Of a stretch of 13,289 nt of DNA, positions 7,634 to 13,289 are shown in pieces. The position numbers and the translations under genes were made by a program. The notes beneath the pieces are model-generated. The model had not been told where the DNA came from and did not search any database. It was given only the letters and a program-made list of their open reading frames with translations. This stretch comes from Deltaproteobacteria bacterium RIFCSPLOWO2_12_FULL_60_16 (GTDB taxonomy: Bacteria; Desulfobacterota; Binatia; UBA9968): the NCBI GenBank assembly GCA_001798565.1, contig MGSR01000038.1, positions 1,807-15,095 on the forward strand. The letters are read 5' to 3'. Within the stretch, counting starts at the first letter, position 1. Every line of letters begins with the position of its first letter.

Positions 7634-8137
7634 ATGAAACCCATCTGGGCGCCGTGGCGGATGGCCTACATCGAGGGCGGGGCGAAGGAACCGGGGTGTA
7701 TCTTCTGCGATAAGCTGAAATCCGCGGATGCCCGCGCCAGCCTGCTTCTCACTCAAACGGACCATTCCCTCATCATGCTGAACAAATATCCCTACAACTC
7801 GGGCCATCTGTTGCTGGCGCCGAAACGGCATACGAACGAAGTGTCGGCCCTCTCCCGGGAGGAATACCAGGACCTCTGTGCCGCCTTGCGCTCCTCGGTG
7901 GCCGTTGTTCTTGAGGCGCTGAAGCCCGGGGGCGTCAATCTGGGGATGAACCTCGGCCGTTGCGCCGGGGCCGGGGTGGAGGATCATCTCCACTGGCACG
8001 TGGTGCCGCGCTGGGAGGGAGACACGAACTTCATGCCGGTGGTCGGCGAGACGAAAGTCATTTCCCAGCATCTGCTGGACAGCTATGATCGGCTGAGCCC
8101 TTTTTTCAAAGATTTTGCGGTTCCCGGGCATGGTTAA
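7634..8137 (+). CDS. HIT-family nucleotide hydrolase/phosphorylase (Ap4A phosphorylase-like)
   Basis: Histidine-triad protein of 167 residues, probably acting on dinucleoside polyphosphates or AMP derivatives. The catalytic motif is DHLHWHVVPRW with H118, H120 (expected nucleophile) and H122. CIFC at 22-25 is a zinc pair typical of the branch related to mycobacterial Ap4A phosphorylase, as is the N-terminus MKPIWAPWRMAYI. NKYPYNSGHLLLAPKRH is the usual HIT beta-sheet. AGAGG (7624-7628), overlapping the ihfB stop, is 5 nt upstream of ATG 7634, and ihfB ends only 8 nt before it. The exact substrate cannot be read from the sequence; Ap4A phosphorylase and Ap4A or adenylylated-substrate hydrolase are all possible. 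Confidence 0.9.
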   Translation: MKPIWAPWRMAYIEGGAKEPGCIFCDKLKSADARASLLLTQTDHSLIMLNKYPYNSGHLLLAPKRHTNEVSALSREEYQDLCAALRSSVAVVLEALKPGGVNLGMNLGRCAGAGVEDHLHWHVVPRWEGDTNFMPVVGETKVISQHLLDSYDRLSPFFKDFAVPGHG

Positions 8138-8444
8138 GGTCGCCAAGACGATTTTCCTCACTCTGCTTTTCATCCTGGGCATCACCTTCGCCATGGAGAA
8201 TACCGGGTGGGTCGTCCTCAGGTACTATTTCGGGCTGGAGACTCCGCCGGTGCCGGTCTTTCTCCTCGTGCTGTTTTCGGTGCTTTTCGGCGTTCTCCTG
8301 GCGGGGGTGGGGTTTGTCGTCGACGAATGGTCTTTGAGAAGGGCCCTGCGGGAAAGAGAACGGGAAATCGCAGCGTTGCAAAAGGAGCTCCAACCCCACC
8401 GGGAACGGGAGCGCGCTATGGCGGGGAACGCAACAAAAGGGTAG
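8130..8444 (+). CDS. Small LapA-domain (DUF1049-like) membrane protein
   Basis: It has 104 residues: two predicted membrane helices at about 6-22 and 40-64, joined by a segment with ENTGWVVLRYYFGLETPPVP. A highly charged helix follows (about 66-92, RRALREREREIAALQKEL), likely a cytoplasmic coiled coil. This is the layout of the lipopolysaccharide assembly protein A domain family (LapA/YciS), whose E. coli member works with LapB in controlling LPS synthesis. Membership is judged by architecture and the N-terminal ENxxxV pattern only. ATG 8130 overlaps the HIT stop by 8 nt (ATGGTTAA), so translation is probably coupled; a TTG at 8115 is a less likely start. No lapB-like gene is nearby, so a link with LPS is open. 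Confidence 0.75.
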   Translation: MVKVAKTIFLTLLFILGITFAMENTGWVVLRYYFGLETPPVPVFLLVLFSVLFGVLLAGVGFVVDEWSLRRALREREREIAALQKELQPHRERERAMAGNATKG

Positions 8445-8455
8445 AATCTCGACAT

Positions 8456-8463
8456 AAGGGAGG
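8456..8463 (+). promoter_or_regulatory. Ribosome binding site supporting the GTG start of the AAA+ gene
   Basis: AAGGGAGG lies 9 nt before GTG 8473, in the 28-nt gap after the LapA-like gene. It fixes GTG 8473 as the start of the ATPase in preference to internal ATG codons. Confidence 0.6.
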
Positions 8464-8472
8464 CAGACAGGC

Positions 8473-9870
8473 GTGAAAGAGGCAAAGACTGTTGGAGAAC
8501 TGAAAAAAAGCGGCCGTCCGGTGCTCACGGTGCGCGAGGAGATGCGCAAGAACCTGGTCCATTGCTTGGAGACGGAAGAGCGGATTTTGCCGGGCATCGT
8601 CGGCTACGACGACACGGTCGTTCCGGATATAGAGAACGCGATCCTCTCGGGGCACCACATGGTTTTCCTGGGGGAGCGGGGACAGGCGAAGTCGCGTATC
8701 ATCCGCGGACTGGTCTCCCTGCTCGACAAACGTATCGCGATCGTCCAGGGGTGCGAGATCAACGATAATCCGTTCGTCCCGATCTGCCGCTCGTGCAAGC
8801 GGCGCGTGGAAAAGGAGGGGGAGGCGCTGCTGATCGAGTGGATCGACCGGGAGCAGAGATACGGAGAAAAACTGGCCACCCCGGACGTCTCGATCGCCGA
8901 CCTGATCGGAGAGATCGATCCGATCAAGGTGGCGGAGGGGCGCTACCTGGCGGACGAAGAGACCATTCATTACGGCCTGATTCCCCGCACCAATCGGGGC
9001 GTCTTCGCCATCAACGAGCTGCCCGACCTTACGGAAAAGGTTCAAGTGGGGCTTTTCAATCTCATGGAAGAGAAGGATGTCCAGATCAAAGGTTACAAGA
9101 TCCGGCTCCCGCTGGACGTCGTGATCGTGGCGAGCGCGAACCCCGAGGACTATACCAGCCGAGGGCGGATCATCACTCCCTTGAAGGATCGGTTCGACGT
9201 CCAGATCCGCACCCACTATCCGCGCACGATCCAGGACGAGATCGCCATCATGGAGCAGGAGGCCGCCCCGGTGAGCCAGCGGAGCCAACCGGTCCAGGTT
9301 CCGCAGTTCCTGAAGGAGGTCCTGGCGCATATGACGTTCGAGGCCAGAAAATCGAGCGAGATCAACCAGGCCTCGGGCGTGAGCGTACGCGTGACCATCA
9401 ATAACTACGAGAGCATCATCAGCAACGCGGAGAAGAGGGCGCTGAGGCTCAAAGAAGGAGAGGTGGTGCCGCGCGTCAGCGATTTCCACTGCGTCCTGGC
9501 CTCGACGAGCGGGAAGATAGAAATGGAATACGTCGGAGAGGAAAAAAAGGACGATGAGCTTGTCGACAAACTCGTCAATCGGGCCATTATAAAGGTCTTC
9601 GACCAGTATTTTAGTGTCAACTCGCTGCAAAAGGTGGTAGATTATTTCAACTCCGGCTGGGGCGTGGAGGTGTCGGATGTCATGCCTTCGCAGGACTATC
9701 TCGAAGGGATCAAGGAGATTCCCGGGCTGAAAGAGGCGATTGGCGCGCTGGGCACGCTCGAATCTCCCGCCCTGATGGCCTCGGCGACGGAGTTTATCCT
9801 GGAAGGACTGCACCTGCATCAAAAGCTCAACAAAGAGGTCGAGGGAGGCCGCATTACTTACGGCAAGTAA
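8473..9870 (+). CDS. ChlI/MoxR-like AAA+ ATPase with three-cysteine insertion
   Basis: 465-residue AAA+ protein of the magnesium chelatase I/MoxR superfamily; the gene is often labelled magnesium chelatase, but no bacteriochlorophyll gene is present. Motifs are Walker A GERGQAKS (67-74), a Walker B-like strand FAINELPDL with N181-E182, sensor 1 N223 in VASANPEDY, arginine-finger candidate R240 in LKDRFD, and sensor 2 candidate R306 in SVRVTIN. Between Walker A and B there is an insertion of about 80 residues with C94, C105 and C108 (C-x10-C-x2-C), a possible metal site, recalling the CPMHEEPLH segment of PrkA kinases. The next gene encodes a vWA protein, the standard partner of this class (RavA-ViaA, CbbQ-CbbO, ChlI-ChlD). 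I recall a similar pair in Mycobacterium (Rv0958-Rv0959). The client is unknown. Confidence 0.88.
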   Translation: MKEAKTVGELKKSGRPVLTVREEMRKNLVHCLETEERILPGIVGYDDTVVPDIENAILSGHHMVFLGERGQAKSRIIRGLVSLLDKRIAIVQGCEINDNPFVPICRSCKRRVEKEGEALLIEWIDREQRYGEKLATPDVSIADLIGEIDPIKVAEGRYLADEETIHYGLIPRTNRGVFAINELPDLTEKVQVGLFNLMEEKDVQIKGYKIRLPLDVVIVASANPEDYTSRGRIITPLKDRFDVQIRTHYPRTIQDEIAIMEQEAAPVSQRSQPVQVPQFLKEVLAHMTFEARKSSEINQASGVSVRVTINNYESIISNAEKRALRLKEGEVVPRVSDFHCVLASTSGKIEMEYVGEEKKDDELVDKLVNRAIIKVFDQYFSVNSLQKVVDYFNSGWGVEVSDVMPSQDYLEGIKEIPGLKEAIGALGTLESPALMASATEFILEGLHLHQKLNKEVEGGRITYGK

Positions 9871-9909
9871 AAAGGGAAAAGTAAAAAGTTTCACCTTTTT
9901 AATTTTGCC
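9862..9909 (+). repeat. AT-rich inverted repeat between the AAA+ and vWA genes
   Basis: GGCAA (9862-9866) pairs with TTGCC (9905-9909), and TAAAAAGG (9868-9875) pairs with CCTTTTTA (9894-9901). This gives 13 bp interrupted by a 1-nt/3-nt internal loop, around an 18-nt loop. The left arm includes the last codons and the TAA stop (9868-9870) of the AAA+ gene. The A/T-run composition contrasts sharply with the GC-rich genes on both sides and looks like an inserted or decayed palindromic repeat. It could act as a partial terminator or an mRNA processing site, lowering vWA expression relative to the ATPase. Confidence 0.6.
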
Positions 9910-9927
9910 CGTTGCCTTGTTTTGACT

Positions 9928-11520
9928 ATGCGTCGCATTCGCTACAGTCGATGGAGTAACAGCGCCGCCGAGTCGCTCGGGGCGGAGAGCGTCTTCGACC
10001 AGCTCAACGACTACATGAACGATACCGGCGACCTGCAGCAGGCTATGCGGCGGCTCAAGCAGCGCGGCTTGAAGCAGGACGACAAGCAAATGGGCGGCCT
10101 CGATGACCTGTTGTCCCAGGTCGCGCGCGAGATGAGAAAGCTCTACGAGCGCTACCAGATGCAGTCCGCGCTGGATGAGATCGAAGAGAAGCTGGAGTCG
10201 ATCGTGGAGCAGGAGCGGAGGACGCTGGAGGAGAGCGCTGAGGGCAGGCCGGACCTGCAGGCGAAGAAGGAGTTCTTAGACCGGCTCCCGAGCAGATCGA
10301 GCGAGGCGATCGAGAAGCTCGCCTCCTACAGTTTCGAGGATCAGGGGGCGGCGGAAGAATTTCAGAAACTGTTGTCCCGGTTGGATCAGATTCGGCGCCT
10401 GGAAAGCGCGATTCGAAGAGAGGGCAATCTCTTCCGCGGCTCTACCTCCCTGGACTTTCAGAAGGCGCAGGAGGTTATGGATCAGGTCGAGGCGTTGCGC
10501 CGGCTGGAAGGACAGCTTTCGAGCATGCGGCTGGAAGACGTCGACCGCGATCTCCTCCGGGAGCTGTTGGGGCAGGAGCTGCTGCAAGACTTTGACGGGA
10601 TCGTGCGCATGGAGTCCTTGCTGGAAGAAAGCGGGTACGTGGTCAATCAGGGGGACCACTTCGAGCTGACGCCCCGCGGGGTAAGGCGGATCGGCCAGCT
10701 CGCCCTGCGCGATATCTACCGGCAGTTGAAACGCGATGCGGTGGGGCGCCATCCGGTACGCAACCGCGGCGCGCAGGAGCTCGTGACCGAAGAGAGCCGC
10801 CCTTACGTCCAGGGCGATGCGCTCCATTTGAACATGATCCAGACTTTGAAGAACGCCCTGCTGGGCGAGGGCGGGGTGCCGTTGCGAATCCGGCCCGGTG
10901 ATTTTGTCGTCTATGATTCCGAGCACGCGACTCGGGCGGCGACCGTGCTCCTCCTCGATATGAGCTGGTCCATGAGCTGGGAGGGGCGTTTCGCCGCGGC
11001 CAAGAAGGTCGCGCTCGCCATGGAGAGTCTGGTTCGCTCGCTGCACCCGCGCGACTATTTCGGCATCGTGGGTTTCTTTACCCGCGCGGTGGAGCTCAAG
11101 GCGAAGGATCTCCCGGAGGCGACCTGGAATATGGGGGACCCTTTCACCAACCTGCAGGACGGGCTGCACCTGGCCTCCGACCTCTTGGAGCGGCGGCCGA
11201 GCCGGAACCAGCAGATGATCGTCATCACCGACGGCCAACCCACCGCCTACTGCCGCCAGGGCCGCCTCTATTGCGAGTGGCCGCTGAGCTTCGGAGGAAT
11301 CAGCCAGCGGGCGGCGGAGGAGACGCTGCGGGAGGCCGAGCGAGTGACCCGCAAAGGCATCACCATCAATACTTTCATGCTCGACGACAGCCCGGTCCTC
11401 AGGGGCTTTGTCGATGAGATGACGCGCATCAACCGCGGGCGCGCCTTTTATACCCGTCCCGACCGGCTCGGCGAATACCTGTTGGTCGACTACGTCTCGC
11501 GCACGAGAAAAAAGCTCTAA
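9928..11520 (+). CDS. von Willebrand factor A domain protein, partner of the AAA+ ATPase
   Basis: 530 residues from ATG 9928. The N-terminal 340 residues are largely helical and rich in Glu, Arg, Leu and Gln, with likely coiled-coil stretches (about 60-110 and 150-210). The C-terminal vWA domain (about 338-530) has an intact metal-ion-dependent adhesion site: D344-x-S346-x-S348 in DMSWSMS, T407 in DPFTNLQ and D435 in VITDGQPT. No signal peptide or membrane helix is seen, so it is cytosolic. In RavA-ViaA, CbbQ-CbbO and ChlI-ChlD the vWA partner couples the ATPase to its target; the same is inferred here. ATG 9928 gives the N-terminus MRRIRYSRW; TTG 9922 is a possible alternative. Neither has a recognisable ribosome binding site. 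The stop is 28 nt from the convergent galT stop. Confidence 0.88.
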   Translation: MRRIRYSRWSNSAAESLGAESVFDQLNDYMNDTGDLQQAMRRLKQRGLKQDDKQMGGLDDLLSQVAREMRKLYERYQMQSALDEIEEKLESIVEQERRTLEESAEGRPDLQAKKEFLDRLPSRSSEAIEKLASYSFEDQGAAEEFQKLLSRLDQIRRLESAIRREGNLFRGSTSLDFQKAQEVMDQVEALRRLEGQLSSMRLEDVDRDLLRELLGQELLQDFDGIVRMESLLEESGYVVNQGDHFELTPRGVRRIGQLALRDIYRQLKRDAVGRHPVRNRGAQELVTEESRPYVQGDALHLNMIQTLKNALLGEGGVPLRIRPGDFVVYDSEHATRAATVLLLDMSWSMSWEGRFAAAKKVALAMESLVRSLHPRDYFGIVGFFTRAVELKAKDLPEATWNMGDPFTNLQDGLHLASDLLERRPSRNQQMIVITDGQPTAYCRQGRLYCEWPLSFGGISQRAAEETLREAERVTRKGITINTFMLDDSPVLRGFVDEMTRINRGRAFYTRPDRLGEYLLVDYVSRTRKKL

Positions 11521-11548
11521 AAAACCGAGCTCGCGCGCCGACCGCTCC

Positions 11549-12544
11549 TCAATCCACCTTCACCTCGCGCAGGAAGCGGGCCGATTCCTCGGGCAGCGCC
11601 GCGTTGATGAACATCCCGGAGCCCAGCTCGAATCCAGCCGTCTGGCTCACGCGCGGCACCACGGCGACATACCAGTGGTAGTAGCGCACCGCCTCCGACT
11701 CCTTGGGGGCGCTGCGGATGACGAAATTGTAGTTGGGGTTGTTGAGGCCCCTGTCCAGTCTGGCCAGGAGACGCCGCAGGATCTGCGCCAGCGCGCTCTT
11801 TTCCGCCTCGCCGATACAGCCAAAGGAGGCGCAGTGGCGCTTGGGAAAAATCCACAGGTGGTAGGGTGAGAGGGCGGCGTAGGGCACGAAGGCGATGAAG
11901 TGAGGATTTTCCTCAACGACTCTCACCCCGTCCAAAGCCTCCTGCTCCAGCGTGAAGCAGAAGATGCAGCGTCCATTGTCGTCGTAAAATTGCAGCGCGC
12001 CTTCGAGCCGCTCGCGCACCTCGCTGGGGATGATCGGCGTGGCGATGAGCTGTGAGTGGGGGTGCTCCAGGGAAGTACCGGCCGCCGCGCCGTGGTTTTT
12101 GAAGATCGTCACGTGCTCGACGGCCGGCGCGGAAAGCGCGGCCCCGTGTCTCTGCAAGTAGGCCTCGACCACCCGCTCCACTTCTTCGTTGCTCATCGTC
12201 GCGAGGGTCTGCCCATGGTCGGGAGTCTCGACAATGACCTCGTGAATGCCTACGCCGGTCATCGAGCGCTTGATGCCGGCGTGCGTGCGCACGATCGCGC
12301 CGGTCGGCGCGAGGGCGGGAAACCTGTTCGGGAAGACCCGCACGCGCCATGTCCCCTGGCCTGGAAGCCTGAGGGTCTCCGCCGGTGTCTTCTCCTCGTT
12401 GCCGGGACAGAAGGGGCAGGTGGGCACGTGACTGGGAAGCGAGGCGCGCTGCTCCTTGCGGCTGAAGTCGTCGGGCCGGCGCGCCCTTTCGGTGGCGATG
12501 ATCACCCAGTGGCGTGTGATGATGTTCTGGCGCAGCTCCGGCAT
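11549..12544 (-). CDS. galT: GalT-family nucleotidyltransferase (galactose-1-phosphate uridylyltransferase-like)
   Basis: 331-residue HIT-superfamily transferase. GalT exchanges UMP between UDP-glucose and galactose 1-phosphate in the Leloir pathway. The motif EHPHSQ carries H161 and the nucleophile H163; the structural zinc ligands are C43 and C46 (CPFC), H110 (PDHGQT) and H161. VFPNRFPAL and NHGAAAGTSLEHPHSQ are family hallmarks. A second pair, C193 and C196 (CIFC), is absent in enteric GalT and recalls the GalT-like ADP-glucose phosphorylase of plants (At5g18200), so the sugar nucleotide used is uncertain. AGGAGG on the minus strand, 7 nt before the ATG, supports the start. No galK, galE or galM is in the window. 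The neighbouring amidohydrolase gene ends 40 nt upstream, so the two may be co-transcribed. Confidence 0.88.
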   Translation of the reverse strand: MPELRQNIITRHWVIIATERARRPDDFSRKEQRASLPSHVPTCPFCPGNEEKTPAETLRLPGQGTWRVRVFPNRFPALAPTGAIVRTHAGIKRSMTGVGIHEVIVETPDHGQTLATMSNEEVERVVEAYLQRHGAALSAPAVEHVTIFKNHGAAAGTSLEHPHSQLIATPIIPSEVRERLEGALQFYDDNGRCIFCFTLEQEALDGVRVVEENPHFIAFVPYAALSPYHLWIFPKRHCASFGCIGEAEKSALAQILRRLLARLDRGLNNPNYNFVIRSAPKESEAVRYYHWYVAVVPRVSQTAGFELGSGMFINAALPEESARFLREVKVD

Positions 12545-12551
12545 GGCCCGC

Positions 12552-12557
12552 CCTCCT
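12552..12557 (-). promoter_or_regulatory. Consensus Shine-Dalgarno of the galT-like gene
   Basis: AGGAGG on the minus strand lies 7 nt before the ATG (12544-12542). It is the only full-consensus ribosome binding site noted in the window and suggests strong translation of this gene. Confidence 0.7.
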
Positions 12558-12584
12558 GGACCGCGTAGGGTTAGCCGTTTTTAG

Positions 12585-13289
12585 CTAAGAAACCTTGCGC
12601 GTAGCCGTTCGCAACCCTCGCAGCTTGTCGATCAACCCCGATGTCTCTGCCAACGTCAGCACGTCCGCGTATTTCTGATTCATCTCGTAGAGGTTGACCA
12701 GGTGCGAGAAGTTGGAGCGGTCGAAGCAGCACTCCTCCACCACGAAAGTCGGGTAGCCGTAGGAGAAGGAATCGACCACGCTGGCGCGCACGCAGCCGCA
12801 AGTGGTCGTGCCGCAGATGATGAGGGAATCGACGCCGTGGTTGTTGAGAAAGATCGGCAGGGGAGTCATAAAGAAGGCGCTCGCCTTGGTCTTCCGGATG
12901 ACGAAATCCTCCTCCTTGGGCGCGATCAGCTCGGGGATTCCCTCATTGAAGATGGCCCGCACCGCCGCTTCGCTGATGCCGAGCTGGCTCTTGGTCGAGC
13001 CGCCGCAGCTGACCTTATATTCGGGATCCCCTTTGGTGTAGATGACCGGTATCTGCGCCGCGCGGCAGGCGTCGATGAGCCTTTTGATGTGGGGCAGGGC
13101 CTGCCAGCCCTGCTCGCCGCAGCTGGTCTGAAACTCGTCAATCGCAGACAAGGTATCCTGCGGCTTGCTGCCCGTGAACGAGGTGACGACATCCACGACC
13201 AGCAGTGCAGGATTCCGGCCCAGCGTCTGCTTCTTGCCATATTGGGCCTTGCTGTAGACCTCTCTGTCGATCTCCGGAATGATCTTTTC
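12585..13289 (-). CDS. Isochorismatase-family cysteine amidohydrolase, 3' part (N-carbamoylsarcosine amidase-like; start outside window)
   Basis: Cysteine hydrolase that probably cleaves an amide or carbamoyl group. The frame is open to the window edge: 31 codons precede the first GTG (13196), and their translation (EKIIPEIDREVYSKAQYG…LLVVDVVTSF) is the expected N-terminal part, so GTG 13196 is not the start and 234 residues are visible. The catalytic triad is Asp at 13191-13193 in LVVDVV, Lys at 12891-12893 in RKTKASAFF and Cys at 12792-12794 in TTTCGCVRAS. Asp-Lys and Lys-Cys spacings are 100 and 33 residues; the latter equals the spacing I recall in N-carbamoylsarcosine amidohydrolase. SFSYGYPTFVVEECCFDRS also fits that subgroup. 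An extra Cys two residues before the nucleophile replaces the usual Ser. It ends 40 nt before galT. The substrate is unknown; carbamoylsarcosine, maleamate and related amides are possible. Confidence 0.87.
   Translation of the reverse strand, partial: EKIIPEIDREVYSKAQYGKKQTLGRNPALLVVDVVTSFTGSKPQDTLSAIDEFQTSCGEQGWQALPHIKRLIDACRAAQIPVIYTKGDPEYKVSCGGSTKSQLGISEAAVRAIFNEGIPELIAPKEEDFVIRKTKASAFFMTPLPIFLNNHGVDSLIICGTTTCGCVRASVVDSFSYGYPTFVVEECCFDRSNFSHLVNLYEMNQKYADVLTLAETSGLIDKLRGLRTATRKVS

Noticed and set aside
9883..9904. Factor-independent terminator from AAAAAG…CTTTTT
   Set aside because: The stem is almost all A-T pairs and lacks a GC-rich core, and the vWA gene downstream belongs with the ATPase; it is better described as part of an AT-rich inverted repeat.
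8416..10089. 557-codon open frame on the minus strand opposite the AAA+ gene
   Set aside because: It lies antisense to a protein with clear AAA+ motifs, its translation shows no recognisable domain, and such long antisense frames are expected in GC-rich DNA.
8473..11520. True magnesium chelatase ChlI/ChlD for (bacterio)chlorophyll
   Set aside because: There are no ChlH or other pigment genes nearby, the Walker B motif and the insertion differ from ChlI, and the vWA protein lacks the ChlD AAA-like half.
11521..11548. Bidirectional terminator between the convergent vWA and galT genes
   Set aside because: The 28-nt gap has short self-complementary words (GAGCTC, GCGCGC) but no stem-loop followed by a T-run on either strand.
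12571..12588. Hairpin TTAGC…GCTAA between the amidohydrolase and galT genes
   Set aside because: Only 5 bp, AT-rich, and it overlaps the amidohydrolase stop codon; too weak to call a terminator or regulatory site.

Overview
The window is 13.3 kb of GC-rich, gene-dense bacterial DNA. It carries a long plus-strand run of housekeeping and accessory genes and ends in two minus-strand genes. The order hisC–aroF–tyrA–aroA–cmk–rpsA–sppA–ihfB resembles clusters in Deltaproteobacteria in the broad sense (Desulfobacterota, Myxococcota and relatives). The type I-beta DAHP synthase, a six-domain ribosomal protein S1, an IHF-beta-like protein and a repeat-like palindrome all fit an uncultured lineage of that kind. 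The assignment is an inference from gene order and protein character; no rRNA or other marker gene is present.

Positions 1-4582 hold aromatic amino acid genes: the 3' part of hisC, aroF (entry into the shikimate pathway), tyrA (prephenate to 4-hydroxyphenylpyruvate), aroA (EPSP synthase) and then cmk (CMP/dCMP kinase). Gaps are 0-18 nt except between aroF and tyrA, where a 50-nt gap is nearly filled by a palindromic element that runs onto the tyrA start codon. HisC here probably also transaminates aromatic keto acids.

Positions 4601-8444 hold rpsA, sppA (overlapping rpsA by 8 nt), ihfB, a HIT-family nucleotide hydrolase/phosphorylase and a small two-helix LapA-like membrane protein (overlapping the HIT gene by 8 nt).

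Positions 8473-11520 hold the least characterised unit. It is a ChlI/MoxR-like AAA+ ATPase with a three-cysteine insertion and an Asn in place of the usual Walker B Asp, followed by a protein with a helical N-terminal part and a C-terminal von Willebrand factor A domain with an intact MIDAS. Such pairs usually form an ATP-driven remodelling or metal-insertion machine. The two genes are separated by an AT-rich inverted repeat.

Positions 11549-13289 are on the minus strand and convergent with the vWA gene: a GalT-family nucleotidyltransferase and the 3' part of a cysteine amidohydrolase of the isochorismatase/N-carbamoylsarcosine amidase type. No tRNA, rRNA, CRISPR array, insertion sequence or transposase was recognised.
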